A stretch of 49,985 bases of DNA, taken from NCBI RefSeq assembly GCF_026013605.1, contig NZ_JAPDPJ010000048.1, forward strand, positions 1-49,985, in the 5' to 3' direction. The position numbers and the translations under genes were made by a program. The DNA comes from Plebeiibacterium sediminum. GTDB taxonomy: Bacteria; Bacteroidota; Bacteroidia; Bacteroidales; Marinilabiliaceae. The notes under the pieces were generated by a model, which saw only the letters and a program-made list of their open reading frames with translations, was not told where the DNA came from and searched no databases. The first letter of the stretch is position 1, and the number at the start of each line of letters is the position of its first letter. Positions 1-8,124 of the stretch are shown in pieces.

Positions 1-71
1 ATAAAAGACAAACCAAAGCATGGTTCATGTTTGCAACTTGGACCTTATTTCACAGACCATAATTATTTGAT

Positions 72-101
72 AAAAAAAAACCACAAGATACAATCATGTG
101 G
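72..101 (-). terminator. Probable intrinsic terminator of the acyl-CoA synthetase gene
   Basis: Read on the minus strand, a 5-bp stem (CCACA/TGTGG, positions 97-101 and 81-85) with an 11-nt loop is followed by nine T residues (72-80). It lies 33 bp past the stop codon of the acyl-CoA synthetase gene. A second small hairpin (CTGCT/AGCAG, 102-117) sits between it and the stop codon. The stem is short, so efficiency is uncertain. Nothing else is visible in positions 1-133. Confidence 0.55.
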
Positions 102-133
102 CTGCTACGCTAAGCAGAGATAACCTTAAGTGT

Positions 134-1957
134 TTAATTATCCCTGTTAAAACTAATTGAACCTTTATTCTCCTGACCTAATTCATAAGAGTAGATATCC
201 CTTAATATATCGGCATATTTTACATACAATACACGTCGTTTTAATTTTAAGGTAGCCGACAATTCTCCTCCCGGAGCAGACCATGGCTCACAAACAATCC
301 TAAACCTTTTAATTTGCTCATGCTGCCCCAACAACTTATTGGTTTTACCAACCTCTTTCTGAAAGATCTTCAGAATATTTTTATCAGTTACTAACTCCTT
401 ATTATCCCTAAAGTGAATTTTATGATCGTGGGCCCACATATGCAAATAATCGAAGTTTGGTGAAATTAAAGCACTGGCAAACTTCTCACTCTCACCAACA
501 ACCATTGACTGTTCAATAAAAATGGATTCTTTCAGCATATTTTCAATAGCCTGTGGTGCAATATACTTTCCACTCGAAGTTTTAAACATTTCCTTTTTTC
601 TATCTGTAATCTTTAAAAACTTACTATCTACCAATTCACCAATATCTCCGGTATGAAACCAACCATCCTCATCAATAACCTCAGCGGTTAATTCAGGATT
701 TTTATAATATCCTTTCATCACACAAGGACCTTTGGTTAAAATTTCACCATCCTGATCAATTTTAACCTCAATATTTTTTAAAACAGGACCAACTGTCCCT
801 ATCTTCAAATTGCCTGGAGATATCGAATAATTTGTGGCAATTACAGGTGATGTTTCTGTTAAACCATAACCTTCCATCAGATGAATGCCTGCAGCAAAAA
901 ACAATCTACTTAATCGTGGTTGTAATGCTGCTCCACCCGAAATTACAAACTTTAATTCACCTCCAAAAGAACGCTGCCATTTGCTAAAAACTAATTTACG
1001 AGCCAGTTTTAATTGAAGCTTATAAATAAAACTATTATTATTTGCATCGCTGTACTTTTCACCTAAACGCATGGCCCAAAAGAAAATCATCTTTTTAATA
1101 CCATTCAGATCCTCACCTTTAGATACAATCTTATCATAAATACGTTCTATAACTCTTGGAACTGTTGCAAAGGCATTTACTCGTGCACTTGCCATATCAG
1201 AAGCAATTGAACCCAAACTTTCAGCATAATAAATACTACATTCTTTTGCCTGAAAAAGATAGTTTACCATGCGTTCGTAAACATGGCATAGTGGTAAAAA
1301 ACTTAAAACTCTTGAATTGCGATCTATCTGAAACATCTCCCAAACTCCGGCCACATTATTTAAAAAGTTACCATGAGTCAGCATTACTCCCTTAGGCATT
1401 CCTGTAGTCCCGGATGTGTAAATTATAGAAGCTACGTCATCACTATTAACCTCTTGTTTATATTGCTCAAGTGTATTCTTTAGTTTAACCCGATGCTCCT
1501 CTCCTAATTTTGATATTTCGTTCCAATTGCTAGCATCCTCTATCACATTGAAAGTATACAAATACTCTATATTCTTATTTAGAGCAACAATCGGTTTAAT
1601 CTTTTTATACAAAGAAACATCCGAAACAATAACCATTTTTACTTCAGAATGATTGAAAATATAGGAAAATTCTTCTTCACTGATTGTAGGATATATAGGA
1701 ACATGAATAACTCCAACCATGCTCATTCCCATATCAACAAAATTCCACTCCGGACGATTATTGGAGACTGTTGCAATTTTATCGCCTTTTTTAAATCCCA
1801 TCTGGATAAGTCCCTTGGCAAAATCTCTGGCATTTCGATTATAATCATCCACACTAAACTTTACCCAACTTCCATTTTTCTTTGCACAAAAAATATCTTG
1901 CTTTTGGCTATTCTCTTTTAAGTGACTTAAAATATCAAACGTTCTCTCAAAAGTCAT
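134..1957 (-). CDS. AMP-forming long-chain acyl-CoA synthetase
   Basis: Predicted to activate long-chain fatty acids to acyl-CoA via an acyl-adenylate, feeding lipid synthesis or beta-oxidation at the inner face of the membrane. The 607-residue product has the full adenylate-forming motif set: the phosphate-binding loop YTSGTTGMPKG at residues 180-190, the A5-type motif GYGLTETSP at 363-371, DGWFHTGDIG at 431-440 with the ATP-binding aspartate, and the C-terminal ATLKLKRR region near 568-575. Length and motif spacing fit the FAA1-like (COG1022) bacterial acyl-CoA synthetases rather than acetyl-CoA synthetases. There is no signal peptide. It is divergent from the CapA gene at 2256, with 298 bp of AT-rich DNA between them and no clear promoter. 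The exact chain-length preference cannot be read from sequence. Confidence 0.93.
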   Translation of the reverse strand: MTFERTFDILSHLKENSQKQDIFCAKKNGSWVKFSVDDYNRNARDFAKGLIQMGFKKGDKIATVSNNRPEWNFVDMGMSMVGVIHVPIYPTISEEEFSYIFNHSEVKMVIVSDVSLYKKIKPIVALNKNIEYLYTFNVIEDASNWNEISKLGEEHRVKLKNTLEQYKQEVNSDDVASIIYTSGTTGMPKGVMLTHGNFLNNVAGVWEMFQIDRNSRVLSFLPLCHVYERMVNYLFQAKECSIYYAESLGSIASDMASARVNAFATVPRVIERIYDKIVSKGEDLNGIKKMIFFWAMRLGEKYSDANNNSFIYKLQLKLARKLVFSKWQRSFGGELKFVISGGAALQPRLSRLFFAAGIHLMEGYGLTETSPVIATNYSISPGNLKIGTVGPVLKNIEVKIDQDGEILTKGPCVMKGYYKNPELTAEVIDEDGWFHTGDIGELVDSKFLKITDRKKEMFKTSSGKYIAPQAIENMLKESIFIEQSMVVGESEKFASALISPNFDYLHMWAHDHKIHFRDNKELVTDKNILKIFQKEVGKTNKLLGQHEQIKRFRIVCEPWSAPGGELSATLKLKRRVLYVKYADILRDIYSYELGQENKGSISFNRDN

Positions 1958-2255
1958 TATCCTATTTTTTTATATTCAGGCTGCACAAAAATCTTACATT
2001 TCCACTCACAAATTTTTATCTTATCAACATTATAATGTAATAAGAATACAAACTGCCACATAAAACTGTTAAAGATTAAATCCCTGAAATATTCAACTCC
2101 AAACACCTTAGAACAAACTACATAAACAATTTAATAATCTGTTCAAACCGTGCGCAATTTAGTATTTTTTTTAAAATAAACAGTTTGACCAAAAACATTC
2201 TCTTTTTACTAACAGTTAATTATTTATATTTATGCTCAAATAAGATCTTTATACA

Positions 2256-3356
2256 ATGAAAAAACTGATAATCATCTCGTTACTTTATTTCTGTATCATT
2301 TCAATATATGCCCAGGACACCACAACAGTTTCTTTTGTATTCGTTGGAGATGTAATGGGACATGATACCCAGATTAACAGTGCCTACAATGAAAATACAG
2401 GCAAATATGATTATTCCGGTTGCTTTAAATATGTTAGCAATATTTTTGATGATGCTGACTTTACCATAGCCAACCTTGAAGTAACCTTAGCCGGTCCTCC
2501 GTTTAAGGGTTACCCCCAGTTCAGCTCACCCGATGCATTAGCTGTTGCCATGAAAGATGCAGGAATTGATGCTATGGTAACCGCTAATAATCACTGTATC
2601 GACAGAAGAAAGCAAGGACTAGAAAGAACGATTGATGTTTTAGACAGCTTAAATATTCCTCACACAGGAACTTTCAAGGATAGTTTGGATAAAGAAAATC
2701 AAAGAGCTCTAATCCTGGAGAAAAACGGAATTAAGGTGGCTATTTTAAATTATACTTATGGAACTAATGGCATTGCTGTTACTATCCCAAATATTGTGAA
2801 CTATATTGATGAAGAGGTGATTAAAAACGACATAGAAAAAACAAAAGCGTTTAATCCTGATAAAATTATAGCTTTTGTACACTGGGGGCTTGAATACGAA
2901 ACTTCTCCTAACCAGGATCAAATAAAAATCAATAAATTATTTAAAGATAACGGAGTAGATGTTGTTATTGGATCTCACCCTCATGTAGTACAACCTATAA
3001 AATATACAGAAGATGAATTCGTTGTTTATTCACTTGGTAATTTTATATCGAACCAAAGAACTGCTCCTCGTGATGGTGGTGTAATGGTTAAAGTTGAATT
3101 ATCTAAAACTAAAAACAGCACTTTTGTAAGTGATGCCGGTTACTACCTAACCTGGGTTTATACACCTAAAATAAACGATAAAAAAGAATTTTATATACTT
3201 CCGGTTTCTCCATTTGAAAGAGATGCTTTGTTTATGAACGAAGAAGCAAATAACCGATTAATTGAATACGGAAAGGAAGCCAGAGACATATTCAAAAGCA
3301 ATGTCAATATATCTGAGTACTTTTTTAATGAGAATTTACCCGGTTGGAATAAGTAA
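2256..3356 (+). CDS. Secreted CapA-family (PGA_cap) metallophosphatase-like protein
   Basis: A 366-residue protein of the CapA/poly-gamma-glutamate capsule family, which has a calcineurin-like metallophosphatase fold. Residues 1-20 form a signal peptide ending in a lysine-poor hydrophobic stretch and YAQ. The family motifs are all present: VGDVMGHD (30-37), NLEVTLAGP (73-81), ANNHCID (110-116), HWGLEYE (209-215), GSHPHVVQP (239-247) and YSLGNF (258-263), giving the Asp, Asn and His ligands expected for a two-metal site. The family is named from Bacillus CapA, but in Bacteroidota the substrate is generally unknown and no cap polymerase genes are nearby. A second paralogue lies at 15265. A weak -7-like TATATTTA occurs at 2225-2232. 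Export to the periplasm or surface is likely. Confidence 0.9.
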   Translation: MKKLIIISLLYFCIISIYAQDTTTVSFVFVGDVMGHDTQINSAYNENTGKYDYSGCFKYVSNIFDDADFTIANLEVTLAGPPFKGYPQFSSPDALAVAMKDAGIDAMVTANNHCIDRRKQGLERTIDVLDSLNIPHTGTFKDSLDKENQRALILEKNGIKVAILNYTYGTNGIAVTIPNIVNYIDEEVIKNDIEKTKAFNPDKIIAFVHWGLEYETSPNQDQIKINKLFKDNGVDVVIGSHPHVVQPIKYTEDEFVVYSLGNFISNQRTAPRDGGVMVKVELSKTKNSTFVSDAGYYLTWVYTPKINDKKEFYILPVSPFERDALFMNEEANNRLIEYGKEARDIFKSNVNISEYFFNENLPGWNK

Positions 3357-3363
3357 GGTGGTA

Positions 3364-3397
3364 CTTCTCTCTAACCCAAAATTAAGTTAGAGAGAAG
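3364..3397. terminator. Bidirectional terminator hairpin between convergent genes
   Basis: A perfect 12-bp inverted repeat, CTTCTCTCTAAC (3364-3375) and GTTAGAGAGAAG (3386-3397), with a 10-nt loop. It lies in the 52-bp gap between the converging CapA and biotin-carrier genes. T-rich DNA follows on the plus strand. It probably ends transcription from both sides. Confidence 0.8.
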
Positions 3398-3408
3398 AAA
3401 TATTTTAA

Positions 3409-3930
3409 CTATTTACCAGGTTCTACTTCAAATAAAATCTGATCTTTCATTACTGTTTCCTCAGCCTTTACACTGATACTTTTTACTTTTCCACTAATCG
3501 GACTAACGATTTCATTCTGCATCTTCATAGCTTCAAGTATCATAATAGGTTCACCTTTATGTACCTCCTGTCCTTCAGACATTAATACTGCAACTATTTC
3601 GCCTGGAAGGGGAGCTTTTATTTTCTCAACTTTCTTACTTGAATTCTTCGAAAGTTTCTCCCTTCTTTTACTTGCATACTCAGTTTCAATAGTAAAATGA
3701 TAGGTATTACCATTTATCATTACAGAAACTTCATTTTGCTTAAGACTAACCACTTCTCCAACATGTGAGTTCTCATTACAATGAACTACATACTCATCAT
3801 TTTCCAAAGCCTCAATATCAATGTCGACTTTCCTGTTATTAACCTTATAAATTTCATTATCCTTAACAGCAATATTTACTTTATTTTCACCTGTTAAAGT
3901 ATATTTTTTTATATGTGATAAAAGTTTCAT
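3409..3930 (-). CDS. Biotin carboxyl carrier subunit of an acyl-CoA carboxylase
   Basis: Carries the biotin that shuttles carboxyl groups between the biotin carboxylase and carboxyltransferase encoded just upstream. The C-terminal biotinyl domain (about residues 103-172) contains LEAMKMQNE, with the biotin-accepting lysine K136 in the EAMKM motif (133-137), and the usual PLPG and PISGKV flanks. Residues 1-85 form a separate small beta-rich domain, perhaps the subunit-contacting (BT-like) part seen in propionyl-CoA carboxylases, and are joined by a lysine/serine-rich linker. It is the last gene of the operon, 56 bp after the biotin carboxylase, and is followed by the strong terminator at 3364-3397. 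Confidence 0.92.
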   Translation of the reverse strand: MKLLSHIKKYTLTGENKVNIAVKDNEIYKVNNRKVDIDIEALENDEYVVHCNENSHVGEVVSLKQNEVSVMINGNTYHFTIETEYASKRREKLSKNSSKKVEKIKAPLPGEIVAVLMSEGQEVHKGEPIMILEAMKMQNEIVSPISGKVKSISVKAEETVMKDQILFEVEPGK

Positions 3931-3962
3931 TTCAATCCAATTTATGAGTGACTACCCGAGGT

Positions 3963-3982
3963 ACTGAATCACACTATTCAGT
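3963..3982 (-). other. Small hairpin between biotin carboxylase and carrier genes
   Basis: A 7-bp perfect stem (ACTGAAT 3963-3969, ATTCAGT 3976-3982) with a 6-nt loop fills much of the 56-bp gap inside the carboxylase operon. No T-run follows it on the minus strand, so it is more likely an RNA processing or stability element than a terminator. A chance palindrome cannot be excluded. Confidence 0.4.
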
Positions 3983-3986
3983 TTAC

Positions 3987-5477
3987 CTACCCCTTAATTT
4001 TTTTACTCATGGCCCAAGGCGATACCTGCTTTCTGCTTAAGTCATCAGAATTAATATTTTCCTGTTCTGTTAAGTACGCTTGCATTGCTAACACAGCTGC
4101 AGCCATAAGCTCATTATCTTCCTGAAAATAGTTCTGCTCTAAATCCGTTTCAATAAATGAGGTGGTATATTTTCCTTTAACAAAAGATGGTGTTTGCATT
4201 ACCTGCTTAAAGAATGGCAATGTAGTTTTTACACCTTTTATGGTTGTACTATTTAGCACTGTTCTACAGTTTTTAATAGCATCACCCCTGGTTTTTCCTG
4301 TAATAATCAATTTTGCCACAAGAGAATCAAAACTAGAAACAACAACCTTTCCAGCCTGGTATCCTGAGTCGCAGCGTAAGTACTTTTTATTAGGAATATC
4401 CATCTGTTCCACAAGTCCTGTTGATGGTGCAAAACCAGCTTGAACATCTTCTGCATTAACACGCAACTCAATAGCCCAGCCATTTTTAGTGATATCTTCC
4501 TGCTTTAAACTAAGCTCTTCTCCACGAGCTACTCTAATTTGTTGCTCAATAATATCAACTCCGGTAATTTCCTCTGTAATCGGATGTTCCACCTGTACAC
4601 GAGTATTCATTTCCATAAAATAATGATTCAGATCATCATCCAATAAAAACTCTACAGTACCTGCACTATAATAATTTGTAGCCTTACAAATCTTAACCGC
4701 ATCAGCTCCAATTTTTGCTCTTAACTCATCATTTAAAGCTGCAGATGGTGCTTCTTCCAACAGCTTTTGATGCTTTCGCTGAATACTACACTCCCTCTCA
4801 TAGAGATGAACAATATTACCATGTTTATCGGCCAATACCTGAAACTCTACGTGCCTTGGATTTTCCACATACTTTTCAATCAACATAGAGTCATTGTCAA
4901 AAAGCGACTTTGCTTCGTTTGTGGCCAATTTAAACATTAATGGCAATTCACTCTTTTTACGTACCACGCGCATTCCTTTTCCACCACCTCCGGCAACTGC
5001 TTTTAAAATAATAGGATAGCCAATTACTTTAGCGGTTTCCTCGGCTTCCTCAACCGATGTAATAACACCTTCGCTACCCTGCAAAACAGGAATTCCATTT
5101 TTCAAAGCCATATCACGGGCCATACCTTTATTACCCATTTGATCAATAGCCTTAGACGAAGGTCCTATAAATACGATATTGTTGCGTTCACATTCTCTAG
5201 GTAAAAAAGGATTTTCAGATAAAAACCCATAACCAGGATGAATCGCATCAATTTTATATTCAAGAGCTGTTTCTATTAATTTATCAATGTTGGTATAAAC
5301 ATTAATATAAGTATTGTCTGATACATTTATTACCTCATCGGCAAAATCAAGATGTAATGCATTAGGCTCATGATGCGATAAAAACATGTAAGTTTTTATG
5401 CCCATTTCTCTGGCTGTACGAGCAATTCTAATGGCTATTTCACCTCTATTGGCAATCAATATTGAATTAATCTTCAT
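3987..5477 (-). CDS. Biotin carboxylase subunit of an acyl-CoA carboxylase
   Basis: ATP-dependent carboxylation of carrier-bound biotin. The 496-residue product has the biotin carboxylase layout: N-terminal domain starting KINSILIANRGEIAIRI, a central ATP-grasp domain with the glycine-rich loop GGGGKGMR (163-170), the RECSIQRKHQKLLEEAP segment (228-244), and the catalytic stretch EMNTRVQVEHPITE (289-302), which supplies the metal-binding glutamate and asparagine and the catalytic arginine. Length is slightly above the roughly 450 residues of E. coli AccC; the extra is a C-terminal tail. It sits 71 bp after the carboxyltransferase gene and before the carrier gene, so all three subunits are encoded together as in propionyl-CoA carboxylases. 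Confidence 0.94.
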   Translation of the reverse strand: MKINSILIANRGEIAIRIARTAREMGIKTYMFLSHHEPNALHLDFADEVINVSDNTYINVYTNIDKLIETALEYKIDAIHPGYGFLSENPFLPRECERNNIVFIGPSSKAIDQMGNKGMARDMALKNGIPVLQGSEGVITSVEEAEETAKVIGYPIILKAVAGGGGKGMRVVRKKSELPLMFKLATNEAKSLFDNDSMLIEKYVENPRHVEFQVLADKHGNIVHLYERECSIQRKHQKLLEEAPSAALNDELRAKIGADAVKICKATNYYSAGTVEFLLDDDLNHYFMEMNTRVQVEHPITEEITGVDIIEQQIRVARGEELSLKQEDITKNGWAIELRVNAEDVQAGFAPSTGLVEQMDIPNKKYLRCDSGYQAGKVVVSSFDSLVAKLIITGKTRGDAIKNCRTVLNSTTIKGVKTTLPFFKQVMQTPSFVKGKYTTSFIETDLEQNYFQEDNELMAAAVLAMQAYLTEQENINSDDLSRKQVSPWAMSKKIKG

Positions 5478-5548
5478 AATATTTCAGATTAGAGATGAGA
5501 AGTTTAAAAAAGAACCCCTCACCTTATGTCTCTTAGATATATTTCTTG

Positions 5549-7090
5549 TTATAACGGAATGTTTCCGTGCTTTCTTGTTGGACTTTGCTCCACCTTATTT
5601 TCCAATAAAGCAAATGCATTGATTACTACTTCCCGTGTTTCTGAAGGATCTATAACCTCATCGATATATCCTTTTTCATCAGCAACATAAGGGTTGGCTA
5701 CATTTTCTTTGTAATCAGCAATCAACTTACGTTTTAGTTCTTCAGGATCATCAGCTTCAAGTAATTCTTTTCTATTTAAAATCTTAACAGCTCCTTCTGG
5801 TCCCATTACTGCGACCTCTGCAGTAGGCCATGCAAAATTAAAGTCACCACCCATATTCTTACTATTCATAACAATATAGGCTCCACCATACGCTTTTCTG
5901 AGTATTACAGTAATTTTTGGAACAGAAGCCTCAGCAAAGGCATAAAGCAATTTAGCTCCATGCATAATGATGGCATTTTGCTCCTGACTTTTTCCTGGCA
6001 TAAATCCCGGAACATCCTCTAAAACTAATATTGGAATATTAAATGAATCGCAAAATCTTACAAATCGAGCGGCTTTTTTTGAAGCATCAATATCTAATGT
6101 ACCTGCCATTATTTTTGGTTGATTCGCCACAATACCAATCACCTGGTTATTTAAACGAGCTAATCCAATAACAATATTTTGGGCATGATTTTCTGCAATT
6201 TCAAAAAACGATCCCTTATCAACGATCAGGTTAATAACCTCAACAACATCGTAAGGTTTATTGGGATCGTCCGGCAATAACATGGAAAGCTTCTCTGTTT
6301 TACTAGGAGCAATATCTTCGAGAGTTCTCACCGGAGGGTTTTCAACATTATTGGATGGCAGATAGCTTAACAATTTTTTTACACCCATTAAGGTATGTTC
6401 CTCATCACTAAATATCATATCTGCAACACCACTCTCTGTTGCGTGTACTTCTGCACCTCCCAGCTCTTCAAAAGTGGTATCTTCATTTAAAACCTCTTTA
6501 ACAACCTCAGGACCTGTAACAAACATATAAGATGTATCCCTGGTCATAAATCTAAAGTCAGTTAGTGCCGGAGAATATACTGCACCACCAGCAGCTGGCC
6601 CCATAATAACAGAAATTTGAGGTATTACTCCTGAGCTTTTTACATTTTGCATAAAAATACCAGCATAACCTGCTAAACTAGCCACACCTTCCTGAATTCT
6701 GGCTCCACCAGAATCAATCAGACCAATTATTGGGTGCCCCATCTTAAGGGCCATTTTTTGTACTTTAATAATCTTTTGAGCATGAACAACACCCAAAGAT
6801 CCTCCCATAAAGTTAAAATCCTGAGCAAAAATAAAAACCTGCCTACCATTTATAGTACCATATCCTACTATAACTCCGTCACCATATGTTTTTTCATCCT
6901 CCTTGCCCAGAGGCTTAACAAAAGCATCTATTTCTCTAAAACTACCACTATCCATCAAATACTCTATCCGTTCTCTGGCAGTTAGTTTTCCTTTTGCATG
7001 TTGTCTTTGAAAATAAGTATCATCATATTGAGAAAGAAGTCTTTCATTTCTTTCATGAAACCTTTTAAATGGAATTCTATTATCCTTCAT
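5549..7090 (-). CDS. Carboxyltransferase (beta) subunit, probably propionyl-CoA carboxylase
   Basis: Transfers the carboxyl group from biotin to an acyl-CoA. The 513-residue product has the crotonase-like double domain of acyl-CoA carboxylase beta chains, with the N-terminal acyl-CoA site (GGARIQEG, then GPAAGGAVYSPALTDF) and the C-terminal biotin site (VPGFMPGKSQEQ, then KAYGGAYIVMNSK). It is the first gene of a carboxyltransferase - biotin carboxylase - carrier operon. The same family includes methylmalonyl-CoA decarboxylase subunits, but no sodium-pump membrane subunit is encoded nearby and a dedicated biotin carboxylase is, which favours an ATP-dependent carboxylase. Propionyl-CoA is the most likely substrate; acetyl- or methylcrotonyl-CoA are alternatives that sequence alone does not exclude. 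Confidence 0.9.
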   Translation of the reverse strand: MKDNRIPFKRFHERNERLLSQYDDTYFQRQHAKGKLTARERIEYLMDSGSFREIDAFVKPLGKEDEKTYGDGVIVGYGTINGRQVFIFAQDFNFMGGSLGVVHAQKIIKVQKMALKMGHPIIGLIDSGGARIQEGVASLAGYAGIFMQNVKSSGVIPQISVIMGPAAGGAVYSPALTDFRFMTRDTSYMFVTGPEVVKEVLNEDTTFEELGGAEVHATESGVADMIFSDEEHTLMGVKKLLSYLPSNNVENPPVRTLEDIAPSKTEKLSMLLPDDPNKPYDVVEVINLIVDKGSFFEIAENHAQNIVIGLARLNNQVIGIVANQPKIMAGTLDIDASKKAARFVRFCDSFNIPILVLEDVPGFMPGKSQEQNAIIMHGAKLLYAFAEASVPKITVILRKAYGGAYIVMNSKNMGGDFNFAWPTAEVAVMGPEGAVKILNRKELLEADDPEELKRKLIADYKENVANPYVADEKGYIDEVIDPSETREVVINAFALLENKVEQSPTRKHGNIPL

Positions 7091-7152
7091 GTATTCATTT
7101 TTTTACATAAAAAAGCATGGCAAGAAAAGCAATTTTATTGTGATTTTCCACA

Positions 7153-7160
7153 CAAAAATA
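7153..7160 (-). promoter_or_regulatory. Possible -7 element of the carboxylase operon promoter
   Basis: Minus-strand TATTTTTG matches the Bacteroidota -7 consensus TAnnTTTG and lies 62 bp before the carboxyltransferase start codon. No well-spaced -33 TTG was found, so this is tentative. The rest of 7091-7384 is AT-rich, with nothing recognisable. Confidence 0.3.
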
Positions 7161-7384
7161 TGTTTTATAACACAAATTAAACCTATCGACGCATTTATTC
7201 GACTGACTATTTACTCCTCATATCACTGTATATCTATCAATTAGATTAATATACAATAATTATAAAAGAGAAACAATGTCATTTTATTACCATTACTTTC
7301 TTTCTTCAACAAATACTAACAGATATACATTGCAAAAAGTTTAACAGAAAGCAAATTCCATTGAGAAAATAAGAATAATTTGAA

Positions 7385-7978
7385 TTAATTTTGGTTTGGA
7401 TCGTTAGGGAACTTTGACCATGTTTTAAACATACCACCTAAGCTATTTAGTGTATTTTCCCAAATATCATCAATATTCTCACTCATGATAGCCATATCAT
7501 CAATTTCTGTAACAATCCACGATTTATCTTTAATTTCCCCTTCAAGCTGACCAGGAGACCAACCTGAATATCCTGCAAAAAACTTCACTTGTTTATAGGT
7601 AACTACATCACTATTAATCAGATCTTTTAATTTCTCAAAATCACCTCCCCAATAGATGTTTTCTGTTACTTTAACAGAGCCAGGAAGTATATCTCCTAAA
7701 GTATGGATAAAATGAAGTGTATCTGAAGAAACCGGGCCGCCAATAAATAGCTCCCCTTTAAACGAAAGAATATCGTCAATAACCTCATCCGGATAAACAT
7801 TACTGGCCTTATTTAATACAAAACCAACAGCCCCCTCTTTTCCAAATTCTGTCAGCAAAACAATGGAGCGTCCAAAATATGGTCCTTTTAAGAAAGGCTC
7901 AGCAATAAGAATTTTACCCTTTGCCGGTTTAACAACTGGTATATCAAAATCAAATATGTTAAAATCTAATTGCCGCAT
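7385..7978 (-). CDS. YqgE/AlgH family protein (DUF179)
   Basis: A 197-residue cytosolic protein of the YqgE/AlgH family, whose molecular role is not settled (AlgH has been linked to alginate regulation in Pseudomonas). The hallmark N-terminal block is clear: GKILIAEPFLKGPYFGRSIV at residues 20-39, followed by GAVGFVLNK. The central GGPV segment and the GYSGWSPGQLEGEI block are also typical. It is transcribed alone, divergently from the NhaC-like antiporter; the start codon lies inside one arm of a 12-bp inverted repeat. Confidence 0.9.
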   Translation of the reverse strand: MRQLDFNIFDFDIPVVKPAKGKILIAEPFLKGPYFGRSIVLLTEFGKEGAVGFVLNKASNVYPDEVIDDILSFKGELFIGGPVSSDTLHFIHTLGDILPGSVKVTENIYWGGDFEKLKDLINSDVVTYKQVKFFAGYSGWSPGQLEGEIKDKSWIVTEIDDMAIMSENIDDIWENTLNSLGGMFKTWSKFPNDPNQN

Positions 7979-8066
7979 AAAATTGGGTTTATAAAAACAA
8001 ATTAATAATTAATTATTTTGAAAAAAAATAAATCACTCAGAATATTACCGAATGCCCAATTTTATG
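7976..8066. repeat. 12-bp inverted repeat spanning the yqgE-nhaC divergent promoter region
   Basis: CATAAAATTGGG (7976-7987) and CCCAATTTTATG (8055-8066) are perfect reverse complements 67 bp apart. The left arm includes the YqgE start codon; the right arm lies just before the antiporter promoter. It could be a paired regulator site or chance similarity in AT-rich DNA. Confidence 0.4.
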
Positions 8067-8090
8067 ACAGTTTTTGAGTAAACTTTCATA

Positions 8091-8098
8091 TATATTTG
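8091..8098 (+). promoter_or_regulatory. -7 promoter element for the NhaC-like gene
   Basis: TATATTTG matches the Bacteroidota TAnnTTTG consensus exactly and ends 26 bp before the ATG at 8125. A TTG at 8074-8076 is 14 bp upstream, closer than the usual 17-23 bp spacing, so the -33 part is weak. Confidence 0.5.
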
Positions 8099-8124
8099 CA
8101 GTGAACCAATCACAAAAATGACTT

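Noticed and set aside
3409-7090. Carboxylase operon considered as a sodium-pumping decarboxylase
   Set aside because: No membrane beta or gamma subunit is present and an ATP-dependent biotin carboxylase is encoded, so a carboxylase is the better call.
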